The notes: a model not told the origin generated them from the letters alone. A stretch of 64,000 nucleotides of DNA from Guptibacillus algicola (GCF_020171805.1 NZ_JAIVAF010000007.1:84599-148598), one strand, 5' to 3'; shown: positions 8,455 through 17,030, counted from the stretch's first letter. Translations and numbers: made by a program.

Positions 8455-8536
8455 CTTATACCTCCTATATTTTTCCTCTGTTTCATTGTAGCAGAGTATA
8501 CCTTAGTAAGAGGAAACAAAGTTCATAGATTTAAAA

Positions 8537-8551
8537 TGATCATGATTAGGG
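8537..8551. promoter_or_regulatory. Fur-box-like site upstream of the amino-acid N-hydroxylase
   Basis: TGATCATGATTAGGG agrees with the Fur consensus TGATAATNATTATCA at 11 of 14 defined positions and lies 26 bases before the GTG start. Iron control would fit the siderophore-type product. It was judged by eye only. Confidence 0.4.
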
Positions 8552-8576
8552 TAAAACAAGATATGGAAGTGTTTAA

Positions 8577-9905
8577 GTGGAGAAAAAGGACGTGACGATA
8601 TTGGATAATGCACGAACGTATGACTTAGTTGGAATAGGGATTGGACCATTTAATTTAGGTATGGCCGCTCTTGCAGAAGAGTTGGATATGGAGGCTATCT
8701 ATTTTGATCAAAAAGAAGAATTTAATTGGCATCCAGGTATGTTGATCGAAGGGGCAGATTTGCAAGTGCCATTTCTTGCTGACCTTGTTACAATTGCGAA
8801 TCCCAAAAGTCCTTATACATTTATTAATTTTTTGCACGAGAACGATAGACTTTATCAATTTTACTTCTTTAATAAACTTGATATCCCGAGAAAAGAATAT
8901 AATGAATATACACGATGGGTTGCATCGAACCTTTCGAATTGCCAATTCGGAACTAGAGTCATCGATGTAACTTACCATAAAGAAAAGCAATACTATGAAG
9001 TGGTTGTTGAAGATACGAAAACATCTGATCGTCAGACTGTCAAAACGAAACATGTTGTATTAGGGACCGGAAGTATTCCGAATATACCTGATGGGTTTGA
9101 TCAGTATCCGATAGAAGATGTGCTGCATACAAACCATTACCTTTACCATGAGAAGCAGCTAAAGCAAGCTGGTTCTGTATCTGTTATTGGCTCAGGTCAA
9201 AGCGCAGCTGAACTTTTCTATGATTTACTTATGGATCAGAAACACTATCACTACAAACTGAACTGGTTTACAAGATCAGCAGGTTTCTTTCAGCTGGAAT
9301 CGGCAAAGCTAGGTCAGGAAGTCTTTTCCCCAGACTATGTTTCTTACTTCCATCGTCTTTCTTTCGAGGAGCGCAAAGATGCTCTATCGACTCTAGGTCC
9401 ATTAAGGAAAGGCATCGATCCAGAAACGTTGAAAGCTATCTATGATTTGCTTTACCATCGATCATCTGAGGCAAGCTATCCTGATGTTGCAATCCAACCT
9501 ATGACAGAGGTGAACGGAATTGAGAACGATGGAAAGACCTATCAGTTAGCATGTAGGCAGTGGCAAGAAGATCATGAATTCACAGTGGAAACGGATAAAG
9601 TATTGTTGGCTACTGGTTACAAGCCCTATTTTCCTGAATGGTTTACGAAAATGTATGATGAAATCGAGTGGGAAGATGAGAAGAGGTACAAAGTTACTTT
9701 AGATCAGCGACTGATTTTTAAAGATCAGAGAGAGAATCACTTCTTCACACTTACAAATATCGAACATTCCCACGGTGCAGGTGCGACGAACCTTGCACTA
9801 TCCGTTGAAAGAAATAAACGAATTTTGAACACGGTAGCGGGTGAAGAGATTTTTCCGATCAAAACAAATACAGTATTCCAACAGTTCTCAAGTAATAAGA
9901 TGTAA
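8577..9905 (+). CDS. L-lysine N6- / L-ornithine N5-monooxygenase family protein
   Basis: A 442-residue FAD- and NADPH-dependent N-hydroxylating monooxygenase of the IucD/PvdA/SidA family. The FAD motif VGIGIGPFNLG is near residues 18-28, the conserved FNWHPGM follows, SVIGSGQSAAE is the NADPH motif, and the C-terminus has ATGYKP and LTNIEHSHGAGATNLALS. Such enzymes hydroxylate lysine or ornithine for hydroxamate siderophores, but no siderophore synthetase lies in the window. The start is GTG at 8577 with a weak site; TTG at 8601 after AAAGGA is an alternative. Confidence 0.87.
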   Translation: MEKKDVTILDNARTYDLVGIGIGPFNLGMAALAEELDMEAIYFDQKEEFNWHPGMLIEGADLQVPFLADLVTIANPKSPYTFINFLHENDRLYQFYFFNKLDIPRKEYNEYTRWVASNLSNCQFGTRVIDVTYHKEKQYYEVVVEDTKTSDRQTVKTKHVVLGTGSIPNIPDGFDQYPIEDVLHTNHYLYHEKQLKQAGSVSVIGSGQSAAELFYDLLMDQKHYHYKLNWFTRSAGFFQLESAKLGQEVFSPDYVSYFHRLSFEERKDALSTLGPLRKGIDPETLKAIYDLLYHRSSEASYPDVAIQPMTEVNGIENDGKTYQLACRQWQEDHEFTVETDKVLLATGYKPYFPEWFTKMYDEIEWEDEKRYKVTLDQRLIFKDQRENHFFTLTNIEHSHGAGATNLALSVERNKRILNTVAGEEIFPIKTNTVFQQFSSNKM

Positions 9906-9917
9906 AAGTTGGAATAG

Positions 9918-9955
9918 AAAGAAGCTGAAGAGCGTGCTCTTCAGCTTCTTTATTT
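9918..9955. terminator. Bidirectional terminator
   Basis: A 16-bp near-perfect stem, AAAGAAGCTGAAGAGC with GCTCTTCAGCTTCTTT (9918-9933 with 9936-9951), is followed by ATTTAT. The stop codon of the opposing PAS-STAS gene lies in its right arm. Confidence 0.85.
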
Positions 9956-10741
9956 ATCGTCGATTTTCTTAAGGATGAACCCTTCACTTTTCATCACATC
10001 GTGGATACCTTGTCTAAACGTTGCGAAAGTAGGTACAGAGGAATCTAAGTCAAGATCAATAATCCATTTTACGATTCGTGATGTAATTCCAACATATACA
10101 ACATGAATCCCCATCAATTTAAGAGATTTTGTCATCGTTTCAAAAACTGTATTAGCAGATCGATCTGAGAGGTTCGTTAATCCTGAAAAGTCGATCAATA
10201 CGTAGTCCGTATTTGTTTTTGCACAGTAGTCAAGAACGTTACCGATCAGTTTTTCTGAGCGCCTAACCGTTAGTGTTCCAATCAAAGGGATTAAGATAGC
10301 ATTATCAAGAACAGTTGGAAGGATCGCATTCGAATACTCATCGATCAGTTTTCTATTCTCATCCATTTCTTTTTGCTTTTCAGTTACATCTCTCCAAACA
10401 AGTATGTAACCTTGTTTTTCTTCATGCTCATCTTTGTATTCAGAAATAACGATGTTTGCAGCAAACTTATCAAACAAGGTGATGGTACTCTGGTAGGGTA
10501 ATTGATGTAACAAAATAGTTGTCTGATGTATAGGATTCTTATGAAAATCATGAATGCTTTTTCCTATTAAATCGGAAGGTGAATCGACAGGTAAATAATC
10601 GATGATCGATTCTAATAGAGCACGAGCCTGTTCATTAAACCATGCTATATTAAAACTCGTGTCACAAATAAAGATACTATCACCAATACTATTCAAAACT
10701 CTTACCGTTTCATTCTTTTCAAAAAACGAGGTTTTAGCCAA
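9950..10741 (-). CDS. PAS-STAS protein, RsbR-like stress signalling
   Basis: A 263-residue protein with an N-terminal PAS domain (about residues 12-125: SIGDSIFICDTSFNIAWFN through VWRDVTEKQKE), a short linker helix and a C-terminal STAS domain (about 147-255). The architecture is that of RsbR paralogues that build the stressosome upstream of sigma-B. The PAS domain lacks the LOV cysteine motif, so the signal is not blue light. The STAS core reads VLIDFSGLTNLSDRSAN, which departs from the classical RsbR phosphorylation segment, so kinase control is uncertain. It is monocistronic. Confidence 0.8.
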   Translation of the reverse strand: MAKTSFFEKNETVRVLNSIGDSIFICDTSFNIAWFNEQARALLESIIDYLPVDSPSDLIGKSIHDFHKNPIHQTTILLHQLPYQSTITLFDKFAANIVISEYKDEHEEKQGYILVWRDVTEKQKEMDENRKLIDEYSNAILPTVLDNAILIPLIGTLTVRRSEKLIGNVLDYCAKTNTDYVLIDFSGLTNLSDRSANTVFETMTKSLKLMGIHVVYVGITSRIVKWIIDLDLDSSVPTFATFRQGIHDVMKSEGFILKKIDDK

Positions 10742-10809
10742 TTCGTTTCCACCGCCATATTAATTTTCCACTCTTTTAATAGTATAGATTAATAGAGGTA
10801 GAATGAACA

Positions 10810-11082
10810 TCAATAACGAATGGAAAAAGATCCTTCTTCCTGTTTTACTTCCTCTTCATTAGCATCTACATCATCAACAGAAGAAAATGGGCTTCCTTTC
10901 TTAACCGATGAAATGAATTGGTTGATTTGTTCTTCTTCACCCTGTGCCTCAATTTCTACCGAACCATCCGTTGTATTTCTTACGTAACCGTTAATATTAT
11001 ACTCAAGCGCTTTTTGCTGAGTAAAAGCTCGGAACCCAACACCTTGCACGCGACCGCTAACGATAAGGTGGTATCGTTTCAT
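10810..11082 (-). CDS. acyP: Acylphosphatase
   Basis: A 90-residue acylphosphatase that hydrolyses carboxyl-phosphate bonds. The anion-binding loop and catalytic arginine are in SGRVQGVGFR, and the catalytic asparagine in GYVRNTTDGSVEIEAQG; it ends FSIRY as usual. The family length is about 90 residues, which fits the ATG at 11082 (or the adjacent ATG at 11085), served by AAAGGATG. The longer frame to 11208 has no homologous content. B. subtilis YflL is the likely counterpart. Confidence 0.9.
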   Translation of the reverse strand: MKRYHLIVSGRVQGVGFRAFTQQKALEYNINGYVRNTTDGSVEIEAQGEEEQINQFISSVKKGSPFSSVDDVDANEEEVKQEEGSFSIRY

Positions 11083-11137
11083 CATGATCATCCTTTCGTA
11101 TATCTGATATATAACCAATTTCCTGTTTTCCTTCGAA

Positions 11138-11860
11138 TTAAACCGGCCGTTTATTCCGATTGATGTAGACAAACGGAAGGTATAGAAGGTGGAATAAAGT
11201 GATAGCAATCCCCTCTAAAGATAATAAATACCATGGCCAATTCCCGAGATATGTATAGATCGTATCACTCATAGGCTTTTCCATTAGAAACATATAATTC
11301 GAATCGAGAAGACCATTTATTAGAAAGACTAACGTTGTATAAAGGTTTAGAACAACGAACGCTTTCCAAATGGACGTGTACGTAGGGTAATAACCTTCAA
11401 CTACGATCATAAACCAGGCTGTGACTACGATCGCACCGTGAGCGATAAAGAAATGGAAGAAGCGATAATGCGGAAATGGATAGGACAGCTCAGGAGTAAT
11501 CATTGCGAGAAGTGCACTACTGCAACCTACGAAAAAGGTAATTTCAAATAGAAACTTATTTTTAGAAATTAACAAGATTACGGCAAGAAAAAGTGAGATG
11601 CTACTTAATTGCAATGGCAACGTGTTCGCTATTCTCCATTCACTGTGAAAAATAAACCAAACGTGAAAGCTTACTTCAGAAAGGGCTAATAAGAGTATGA
11701 CTACAATGCGAAAGGTTATATTATACGGTCGCTTTCTTAGATATTCTCTAAATAGGTAGACCAACACGAATAGAATGAATAGTGTGATCAAAACAAGCAG
11801 ATGGGGTTTAGAGAAAAGAGAGAATGTCTCATTTATTGTCCAGGTAAGATAAGGGTCCAC
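11138..11860 (-). CDS. TIGR02206/YwaF-type integral membrane protein
   Basis: A 240-residue protein with about seven membrane helices. LPLQLSSISLFLAVILL, the polar YPFPHYRFFHFFIAHGAIV region and NYMFLMEKP match the TIGR02206 (YwaF) family. The conserved H and Y residues cluster in the H-Y-R-F-F-H-F-F-I-A-H segment. Its function is unknown. The start ATG 11860 has GGAGGTGTC eight bases upstream. It lies between the acylphosphatase and a divergent flavodoxin-type reductase. Confidence 0.82.
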   Translation of the reverse strand: MDPYLTWTINETFSLFSKPHLLVLITLFILFVLVYLFREYLRKRPYNITFRIVVILLLALSEVSFHVWFIFHSEWRIANTLPLQLSSISLFLAVILLISKNKFLFEITFFVGCSSALLAMITPELSYPFPHYRFFHFFIAHGAIVVTAWFMIVVEGYYPTYTSIWKAFVVLNLYTTLVFLINGLLDSNYMFLMEKPMSDTIYTYLGNWPWYLLSLEGIAITLFHLLYLPFVYINRNKRPV

Positions 11861-11950
11861 ATTGACACCTCCTTGTTCAAGTAAGCAAAACAGTGTAAAA
11901 GAGAGAGTAAAATCGTTAAAATAAAGGTGTGCAACAGAAAGGAGAATGGT

Positions 11951-12502
11951 ATGAAAAGAATACTTGTACTAGACGGTAGTCAAAGGCCCAATGGGAATAC
12001 GGAGATGTTAACTAGTCATGTGTTAGATGACATCGAACACGCAAAGGTTTATTTAAGGGAATTAGGCATTCGTCCTATTAATGATCAACGGCATGCAGAA
12101 GGTGGCTTCACCCCTGTAAATGATGAACATGATAACTTGATAGAAGAAATCATAAATAGTGATATCATCGTTTTCTCCACACCAATTTACTGGTACGGGA
12201 TGTCAGGGGTAATGAAAAATACGGTCGATCGCTTTTCTCAAGCATTGCGTAATGAACGCTTTGATTTGAAGAATAAATTAGCTGGCAAAGAAGTTTATGT
12301 AGTAGCTTGCGGTGGTGATAATCCGAGGTTAAAAGGCTTACCCCTTATTCAGCAATTCCAATACATATGTGATTTTCTAGGAATGAACATGTTGGACTAC
12401 CTCATCGGACAAGCGGTTAAACCAGGAGAAATTCTGGACGATGTTCGAGCGATTCAGGATGCGCAATCATTAAATACTAAGATTAAAGAAAGTATGAAGT
12501 GA
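11951..12502 (+). CDS. Flavodoxin-fold NAD(P)H-dependent oxidoreductase
   Basis: A 183-residue protein of the NADPH-dependent FMN reductase / flavodoxin-like group. The N-terminal FMN phosphate loop is LDGSQRPNGNTEML, and STPIYWYGMSGVMKNTVDRF is the canonical second flavin-contact motif. The acceptor is unknown (quinone, azo or iron compounds are typical). The start ATG at 11951 follows AAAGGAG by seven bases; eight upstream codons in frame are unlikely to be coding. It is closed by a strong terminator shared with the LOV-STAS gene. Confidence 0.85.
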   Translation: MKRILVLDGSQRPNGNTEMLTSHVLDDIEHAKVYLRELGIRPINDQRHAEGGFTPVNDEHDNLIEEIINSDIIVFSTPIYWYGMSGVMKNTVDRFSQALRNERFDLKNKLAGKEVYVVACGGDNPRLKGLPLIQQFQYICDFLGMNMLDYLIGQAVKPGEILDDVRAIQDAQSLNTKIKESMK

Positions 12503-12510
12503 TTCTGCTA

Positions 12511-12548
12511 AAAAGCTTTCGAGACGACAATCTCGAAAGCTTTTTTTC
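12511..12548. terminator. Bidirectional terminator
   Basis: A 14-bp stem, AAAAGCTTTCGAGA with TCTCGAAAGCTTTT (12511-12524 with 12531-12544), sits between two converging genes and has T tracts in both directions. Confidence 0.88.
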
Positions 12549-12551
12549 CAT

Positions 12552-13340
12552 TTACTTAATTGTGGTCAACGCTTGCTTTACGGATGGAAAACTTTGAATA
12601 GATGACAGAGTCAAATCCGAACGAACACTTTCTAGAACAAATTCTGGGCGAACGCCAGAAATTATGAGTGTAGCTCCCATTAATTTGATAAGCTGATCAA
12701 GCTGGTAAATGCCATTGTGGAGTTGACTAGTAAAGTGACTCACACCAGATAGATCTAAGATTAAAAACTGGTCTCCACTTTTCTGGATGTGTCTACTTAC
12801 ATTATGATGTAATAATTCCAGGCGCTCATCGTCAATTTCACCTACAAGAGGAACGATTGAAACGTCTCTGTCTATAGGTACGATAGGAGTAGACAGATCT
12901 TTTACTTGCTGTAAGTAATGATTAGAACGATCTTCTGCATTTCGGCGCTTCGTTACGTCCTGTTGCACTCCAACGAAATACGATTGGCTTTCACTCTCCA
13001 TATAAACAGGGAAAATTTGAAGCTCATTCCAGAATGGTTCCCCGTTTTTTCGATAATTCTTCACTTCTACTTTAAGCTTCTCTTTCTTCTTGATCGCATC
13101 TCTAACTTGTTTTAACACTTCTTTGTCGGTATCTTCTCCCTGGAGAAAACGGCAATTATAGCCGACAACCTCATCTGCAGTATATCCGCTCAATTGTTCA
13201 AAGCCTTTATTTGTGTAGATGATTGGGTTGTCAGGTAGCTCTGGGTCTGTAATAACGACTCCGGTCTCTACAAATTCTATAGCAGTCCTAATAAATTCGT
13301 TTTTCTTCATACGTTTGATTTGTTCTTTATTTGCTCTCAT
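12552..13340 (-). CDS. ytvA: Blue-light photoreceptor, LOV-STAS (YtvA-like)
   Basis: A 262-residue protein. The LOV domain (about 17-135) has the flavin-adduct motif GYNCRFLQGEDT with the reactive cysteine at residue 63, almost the position (62) in B. subtilis YtvA. NYRKNGEPFWNELQIFP and YFVGVQQDVT complete the LOV core. A J-alpha-like helix joins it to a C-terminal STAS domain (about 150-258; LILDLSGVSHF, ISGVRPEF). YtvA feeds blue-light information into the stressosome and sigma-B. The start is ATG 13340 with GCGGGG upstream. Confidence 0.88.
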   Translation of the reverse strand: MRANKEQIKRMKKNEFIRTAIEFVETGVVITDPELPDNPIIYTNKGFEQLSGYTADEVVGYNCRFLQGEDTDKEVLKQVRDAIKKKEKLKVEVKNYRKNGEPFWNELQIFPVYMESESQSYFVGVQQDVTKRRNAEDRSNHYLQQVKDLSTPIVPIDRDVSIVPLVGEIDDERLELLHHNVSRHIQKSGDQFLILDLSGVSHFTSQLHNGIYQLDQLIKLMGATLIISGVRPEFVLESVRSDLTLSSIQSFPSVKQALTTIK

Positions 13341-13530
13341 TTTGTATGCCCCGCGTTTGTTTTGTCTTCATTCAAATCATCACCTTTTAAACTGATTGTT
13401 AGTACTAGTATAAATCTCATCTTTATAAAAACCAATAATTAACCATTTATTCATTTGATTTTTCAGTGAAGTGAATGATCTCATGGGATGAACCAGGTGA
13501 TGGATAGTATCTAAAAAATCTAAACATTCA

Positions 13531-13539
13531 TGATATAAT
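13531..13539 (+). promoter_or_regulatory. Extended -10 promoter of the degenerate EAL gene
   Basis: TGATATAAT is a perfect TGN extension plus a perfect -10 hexamer, 39 bases before the TTG start. No good -35 is seen, as is common for extended -10 promoters. Confidence 0.45.
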
Positions 13540-13577
13540 AACAGTATTTATATCTATAAGTGAGAGGGGGATCAGCG

Positions 13578-14792
13578 TTGGATGCACTAGATGTCATGGG
13601 TAATAAAGAGAAAGCTTTTCCGCATTTTCAACCGATTATTAGCGCAGATAAAAAACAAATTATTGGATATGAAGTACTGGGAAGAATTCAAACAGAAGAA
13701 GGAATTGAAGATCTTAGTTTTTTCTTTGAAGATACAACTATTCCAGAGGAGTACATATTAGAAATAGACACTCATATACGGAATTTAGCTATTGAACATT
13801 ACAAGAGTCATGGAACGGGGGAATGTTTGTTTTTTAACTGTAATGCTAGTCATTTGCTCTATGATCATGGAGAAACAATTACACAGTCATTAGAGGAATA
13901 TGCTAATTTAGGAATTCCTTATAATCGAATTGTGTTGGAAGTATCAGGATATGATGTGGATGAGGATAATTTAGGTAAGCTTCAGCACCTCTTAACGTAC
14001 TATAGCAGTCTTGGTGTACAAATTGCGGTTAGTCACTATGGAAATAAGATGAGCAATATTGAAAAGATCGCGATATTGAATCCCAATTTAATCAAAGTGA
14101 ATCTATATAGCCTTAAAGATAAAGGAATGCCCCAAGAGTACAGAGATGTGCTTTACGCATTATCAATGTTAGGGCGTAAAATTGGAGCTACCTTATTGTT
14201 TGAAGGAATCGATGGTCACGGGCAAATGAAATATGCTTGGGAAAATGGTGGTCGGTACTATCAAGGCAATTACATTAAAGAGCCAGGTCCGGTATTTTTG
14301 GACAGAGCTCAATTTAAGCCACTACTCTCTAAAGAAATTCATCAATTTATCAACCATGAGCGAAATCGGCTGCTAGCGCTGTACCACTTATCTAGAAGGT
14401 TTAATGACCACCTGCAAAAACAAATTAAAATGATTAAGCAGAACGATTGGGATGATATCGTTTCACAAGCTTCAAGATCCTTGAAGGACGCTTGCTTTAG
14501 AGGCTATATTTGCAACGAAGATGGTGATCAGGTTTCGTCAAATTATTATCGTAATGATGATGGGAGCTGGGAACTACAACCAGAGTACGTTGGTAATAAC
14601 TGGAGTTGGCGGCCGTATTTTCTGGAAAATATTATCCGAATGAAACATGAAGGAATCGGGAATCTCTCTGATATGTACAGTGATATCGAGACCAATGAAT
14701 TGATAAGGACTTATTCTTACCCTATCAACGAAACACATTATTTGTTTCTTGATATACCTTACTTGTATTTGTACGATCGGGATCACCATTAG
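13578..14792 (+). CDS. YkuI-like protein with a degenerate EAL domain
   Basis: A 404-residue protein: an EAL-fold domain (about 12-245) plus a C-terminal PAS/Cache-like domain (about 260-404), the layout of B. subtilis YkuI. EVLGRI (32-37), FNCN (86-89), KVN (173-175) and FEGID (208-212) occupy the EAL motif positions. The segment that is normally DD(F)G reads SHYG (152-155) and the usual E-x-T-E reads EVSG (121-124), so metal-binding residues are missing. Phosphodiesterase activity is doubtful; c-di-GMP binding is possible. The start is TTG at 13578, seven bases after GAGGGGG. Confidence 0.82.
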   Translation: MDALDVMGNKEKAFPHFQPIISADKKQIIGYEVLGRIQTEEGIEDLSFFFEDTTIPEEYILEIDTHIRNLAIEHYKSHGTGECLFFNCNASHLLYDHGETITQSLEEYANLGIPYNRIVLEVSGYDVDEDNLGKLQHLLTYYSSLGVQIAVSHYGNKMSNIEKIAILNPNLIKVNLYSLKDKGMPQEYRDVLYALSMLGRKIGATLLFEGIDGHGQMKYAWENGGRYYQGNYIKEPGPVFLDRAQFKPLLSKEIHQFINHERNRLLALYHLSRRFNDHLQKQIKMIKQNDWDDIVSQASRSLKDACFRGYICNEDGDQVSSNYYRNDDGSWELQPEYVGNNWSWRPYFLENIIRMKHEGIGNLSDMYSDIETNELIRTYSYPINETHYLFLDIPYLYLYDRDHH

Positions 14793-14811
14793 TATCCAGG
14801 AGGGATAAAAA

Positions 14812-15213
14812 ATGCTCAAAAAAACGAATGTAAAAACGACAAAGCGAGATGAAATGATCGATATTACGTCAATTGTTAGAAAAACAATTGAAGAAGAAGG
14901 TATTAGAGATGGACTTGTCGTGGTGTATTCAGCACATACGACTGCAGGCATAACGATCAATGAAAACGCAGATCCTGACGTGAAGCATGATATGTTGATG
15001 AGACTGGATGAAGTGTACCCGTGGGAACATCCTAAGTATAGGCATGCAGAAGGGAACTCTGCTTCTCATTTAAAAACAAGCACGGTCGGTCCTTCTCAAA
15101 CGATACTTATTGCAGATGGAAAAATGATTCTAGGTACGTGGCAGGGAATATACTTTTGTGAATTTGACGGACCTCGAAACCGTACTGTTTATATTAAAAC
15201 GATGGAGGGATAA
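14812..15213 (+). CDS. YjbQ/UPF0047 family protein
   Basis: A 133-residue protein with the family motifs [19 protein letters not shown] and [13 protein letters not shown], ending in [10 protein letters not shown]. Members have low thiamine-phosphate synthase activity in enteric bacteria, but their real role is unsettled; conserved histidines suggest metal binding. AGGAGGG lies eight bases before the ATG. It is the first of three tightly linked genes (2-bp gap, then 4-bp overlap) with a tyrosine phosphatase and a fructosamine-type kinase. Confidence 0.88.
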   Translation: MLKKTNVKTTKRDEMIDITSIVRKTIEEEGIRDGLVVVYSAHTTAGITINENADPDVKHDMLMRLDEVYPWEHPKYRHAEGNSASHLKTSTVGPSQTILIADGKMILGTWQGIYFCEFDGPRNRTVYIKTMEG

Positions 15214-15215
15214 AC

Positions 15216-15686
15216 ATGATTCGAGTATTGTTTGTATGTCTCGGTAATATTTGTAGATCCCCAATGGCTGAAGCGATCTTTCGAGATAAGGTCGCAGAGG
15301 CAGGTCTTTCTGATGTGATAAAAGTTGATTCTGCAGGCACTGGTGATTGGCATATCGGTGAACCACCGCATGAGGGAACTGTCGACCTACTTTCTAAGAA
15401 TAAGATTAGTGTTGAGGGGATGCAGGCACGCCAAGTGAAAAAGGAAGACCTAGACACTTTTCAATATGTTGTGGCGATGGATGCGGGGAATTTAGGAGAA
15501 CTGCACAAGTTGGCAGGCCTCACGAATACGAGTTCGATCTCAAGGCTGATGGATTACGTAGAAGAGTTTGAAATCGAAGATGTTCCTGATCCATACTTCA
15601 CGGGTAATTTTGATGAGGTTTATGAGATGGTCGAAAAGGGTTGCGATAATTTATTTCAACACATTAGAGAAGAAAGCGGTCTATGA
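15216..15686 (+). CDS. yfkJ: Low-molecular-weight protein tyrosine phosphatase (YfkJ-like)
   Basis: A 156-residue LMW phosphotyrosine phosphatase. The P-loop CLGNICRS has its catalytic cysteine at residue 8 and arginine at 14, and the general-acid aspartate is in VPDPYF (residue 125). YfkJ of B. subtilis is a stress-related phosphatase. Its ribosome binding site (GGAGGG) lies inside the last codons of the preceding YjbQ gene, and its own end overlaps the next start by ATGA, so the three genes are translationally coupled. Confidence 0.92.
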   Translation: MIRVLFVCLGNICRSPMAEAIFRDKVAEAGLSDVIKVDSAGTGDWHIGEPPHEGTVDLLSKNKISVEGMQARQVKKEDLDTFQYVVAMDAGNLGELHKLAGLTNTSSISRLMDYVEEFEIEDVPDPYFTGNFDEVYEMVEKGCDNLFQHIREESGL

Positions 15687-16555
15687 TACAACCTGTTCAA
15701 GCTGCTCTAAAAGCATATGGTGATGAAGGTGAAATCAAACGATGGGACTCCGTGTCAGGAGGCTCCATCAATGACACGTATTATGTGAGAACAAAGAACA
15801 GAGAGTATTTTGCGAAGTTCAACCCAACCGCTGAGAGCGATTTTTTCCAGGCGGAAGTGGATGGTCTTACAATTTTAGAACAGAACGGTGTCCCTGTACC
15901 TAAACCTCTTTTCAATTATAAAGGTGGAGTAGGTAAGAACGTCCTGCTATTGGATTGGCTTGCTCCAACTACCAGTGTGAAGTCTGACAATAAGCTTGGA
16001 AGTGTCGTTGCAAACATGCACGCGTGCCATAGTGAAAAAGCTGGATTGTCACATTCTAACTTTATAGGCGAACTACGACAATGTAACGACCAAAAAGATG
16101 ATTGGGTGGAATTTTATCGCGACCTCCGACTAGGTTACTTACAGAGTGTAGCAAAGGAGAAAGGCTTGTTAACGAAAGAAAGGCAGTCTCGTTTGACAAG
16201 GCTAAGAGAAAATCTCCATACCCTCATTAACCATAATCCACAAAAGTCGTTATTGCACGGTGATCTCTGGGGTGGAAACTGGTTGAATGGTAAAGGTGGG
16301 AAGCCATACTTAATCGACCCTGCAGTTTATTATGGCGATAGGGAAGTAGACATCGCTTTTACATATTTATTTGGAGGGTATTCAGAGGCTTTTTATCAAC
16401 AATATGAAGAAGAGTATCCATTGGATAAAGGGTTCGAAGATCGCTTCCCGATCTATCAGCTGTATTATCTTCTTGTTCATCTTGTGATATTTGGGGAAAG
16501 CTATGGAAGTGCGGTTGACCGCATCCTTAAGCGCTACACCACTATTCATGTTTAG
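15683..16555 (+). CDS. Fructosamine kinase family protein
   Basis: A 290-residue kinase of the fructosamine-3-kinase / aminoglycoside-phosphotransferase fold. SVSGGSINDTYYV is the nucleotide loop, LLHGDLWGGNWL carries the catalytic aspartate, and LIDPAVYYGDREVDIA carries the metal-binding aspartate. Such enzymes phosphorylate ketosamine adducts on glycated proteins and so remove sugar damage. Coupling to an LMW phosphatase suggests a joint repair role: bacterial fructosamine kinases and LMW phosphatases often neighbour each other. It overlaps the upstream gene by four bases. Confidence 0.9.
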   Translation: MIQPVQAALKAYGDEGEIKRWDSVSGGSINDTYYVRTKNREYFAKFNPTAESDFFQAEVDGLTILEQNGVPVPKPLFNYKGGVGKNVLLLDWLAPTTSVKSDNKLGSVVANMHACHSEKAGLSHSNFIGELRQCNDQKDDWVEFYRDLRLGYLQSVAKEKGLLTKERQSRLTRLRENLHTLINHNPQKSLLHGDLWGGNWLNGKGGKPYLIDPAVYYGDREVDIAFTYLFGGYSEAFYQQYEEEYPLDKGFEDRFPIYQLYYLLVHLVIFGESYGSAVDRILKRYTTIHV

Positions 16556-16563
16556 TATGTGAG

Positions 16564-16589
16564 GTTTGATGGTACGTATTTTAGGGAAA
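16564..16589 (+). promoter_or_regulatory. Sigma-B-like promoter
   Basis: GTTTGA-N14-GGGAAA fits the sigma-B consensus GTTTAA-N12-15-GGGTAT closely and ends 39 bases before the ATG of the YtxH gene. Proteins of the YtxH type are known general-stress proteins. Confidence 0.55.
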
Positions 16590-16628
16590 ATAATCGCAAC
16601 TTTGTGAAATTAAAGGAGGTAATATTAA

Positions 16629-17030
16629 ATGAATCAGACATATCAGACGAAGAACGAAAATAAACTTTTTAAAGCTGTCCTAATCGGTGGTCTAGCAGGA
16701 GCCCTTATTTCTCTTTTGGATCGAGGAACAAGACAATCGATTAAAGAAGGATCAAAGCGCACAGGTGAGGTGCTCCGAGAAGTAAAGAATAACCCTTCAT
16801 ATTATTCGAATAAGGTTAAGCAAACGGTTGAAGACGCTGGGGATCTCATGAAAGAGGTACAGGATGATATCAATACACTTTCAAAGAAATTCAGCGGATT
16901 AAAAGATAGTTCAGTCGAAGCTCTAAACATCGTTAAAGAAACCCAGAAAGACATTAAGGAAATAGGTTCTAGGGTAGTTGAAGCGGGAGAAGAATTGACG
17001 AAAGACCATAACGACCAAATTACGCACTAG
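16629..17030 (+). CDS. YtxH-domain general stress protein
   Basis: A 133-residue protein: a single membrane segment near the N-terminus (KAVLIGGLAGALISLLDRGTR), which is the YtxH signature, then about 100 residues of charged amphipathic helix (DLMKEVQDDINTLSKKF and similar). The likely form is a membrane-anchored coiled coil. YtxH-type proteins in Bacillus belong to the sigma-B regulon, and a sigma-B-like promoter lies just upstream. AAAGGAGG precedes the ATG by nine bases. The YihY-type gene follows 18 bases later and is probably co-transcribed. Confidence 0.85.
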   Translation: MNQTYQTKNENKLFKAVLIGGLAGALISLLDRGTRQSIKEGSKRTGEVLREVKNNPSYYSNKVKQTVEDAGDLMKEVQDDINTLSKKFSGLKDSSVEALNIVKETQKDIKEIGSRVVEAGEELTKDHNDQITH

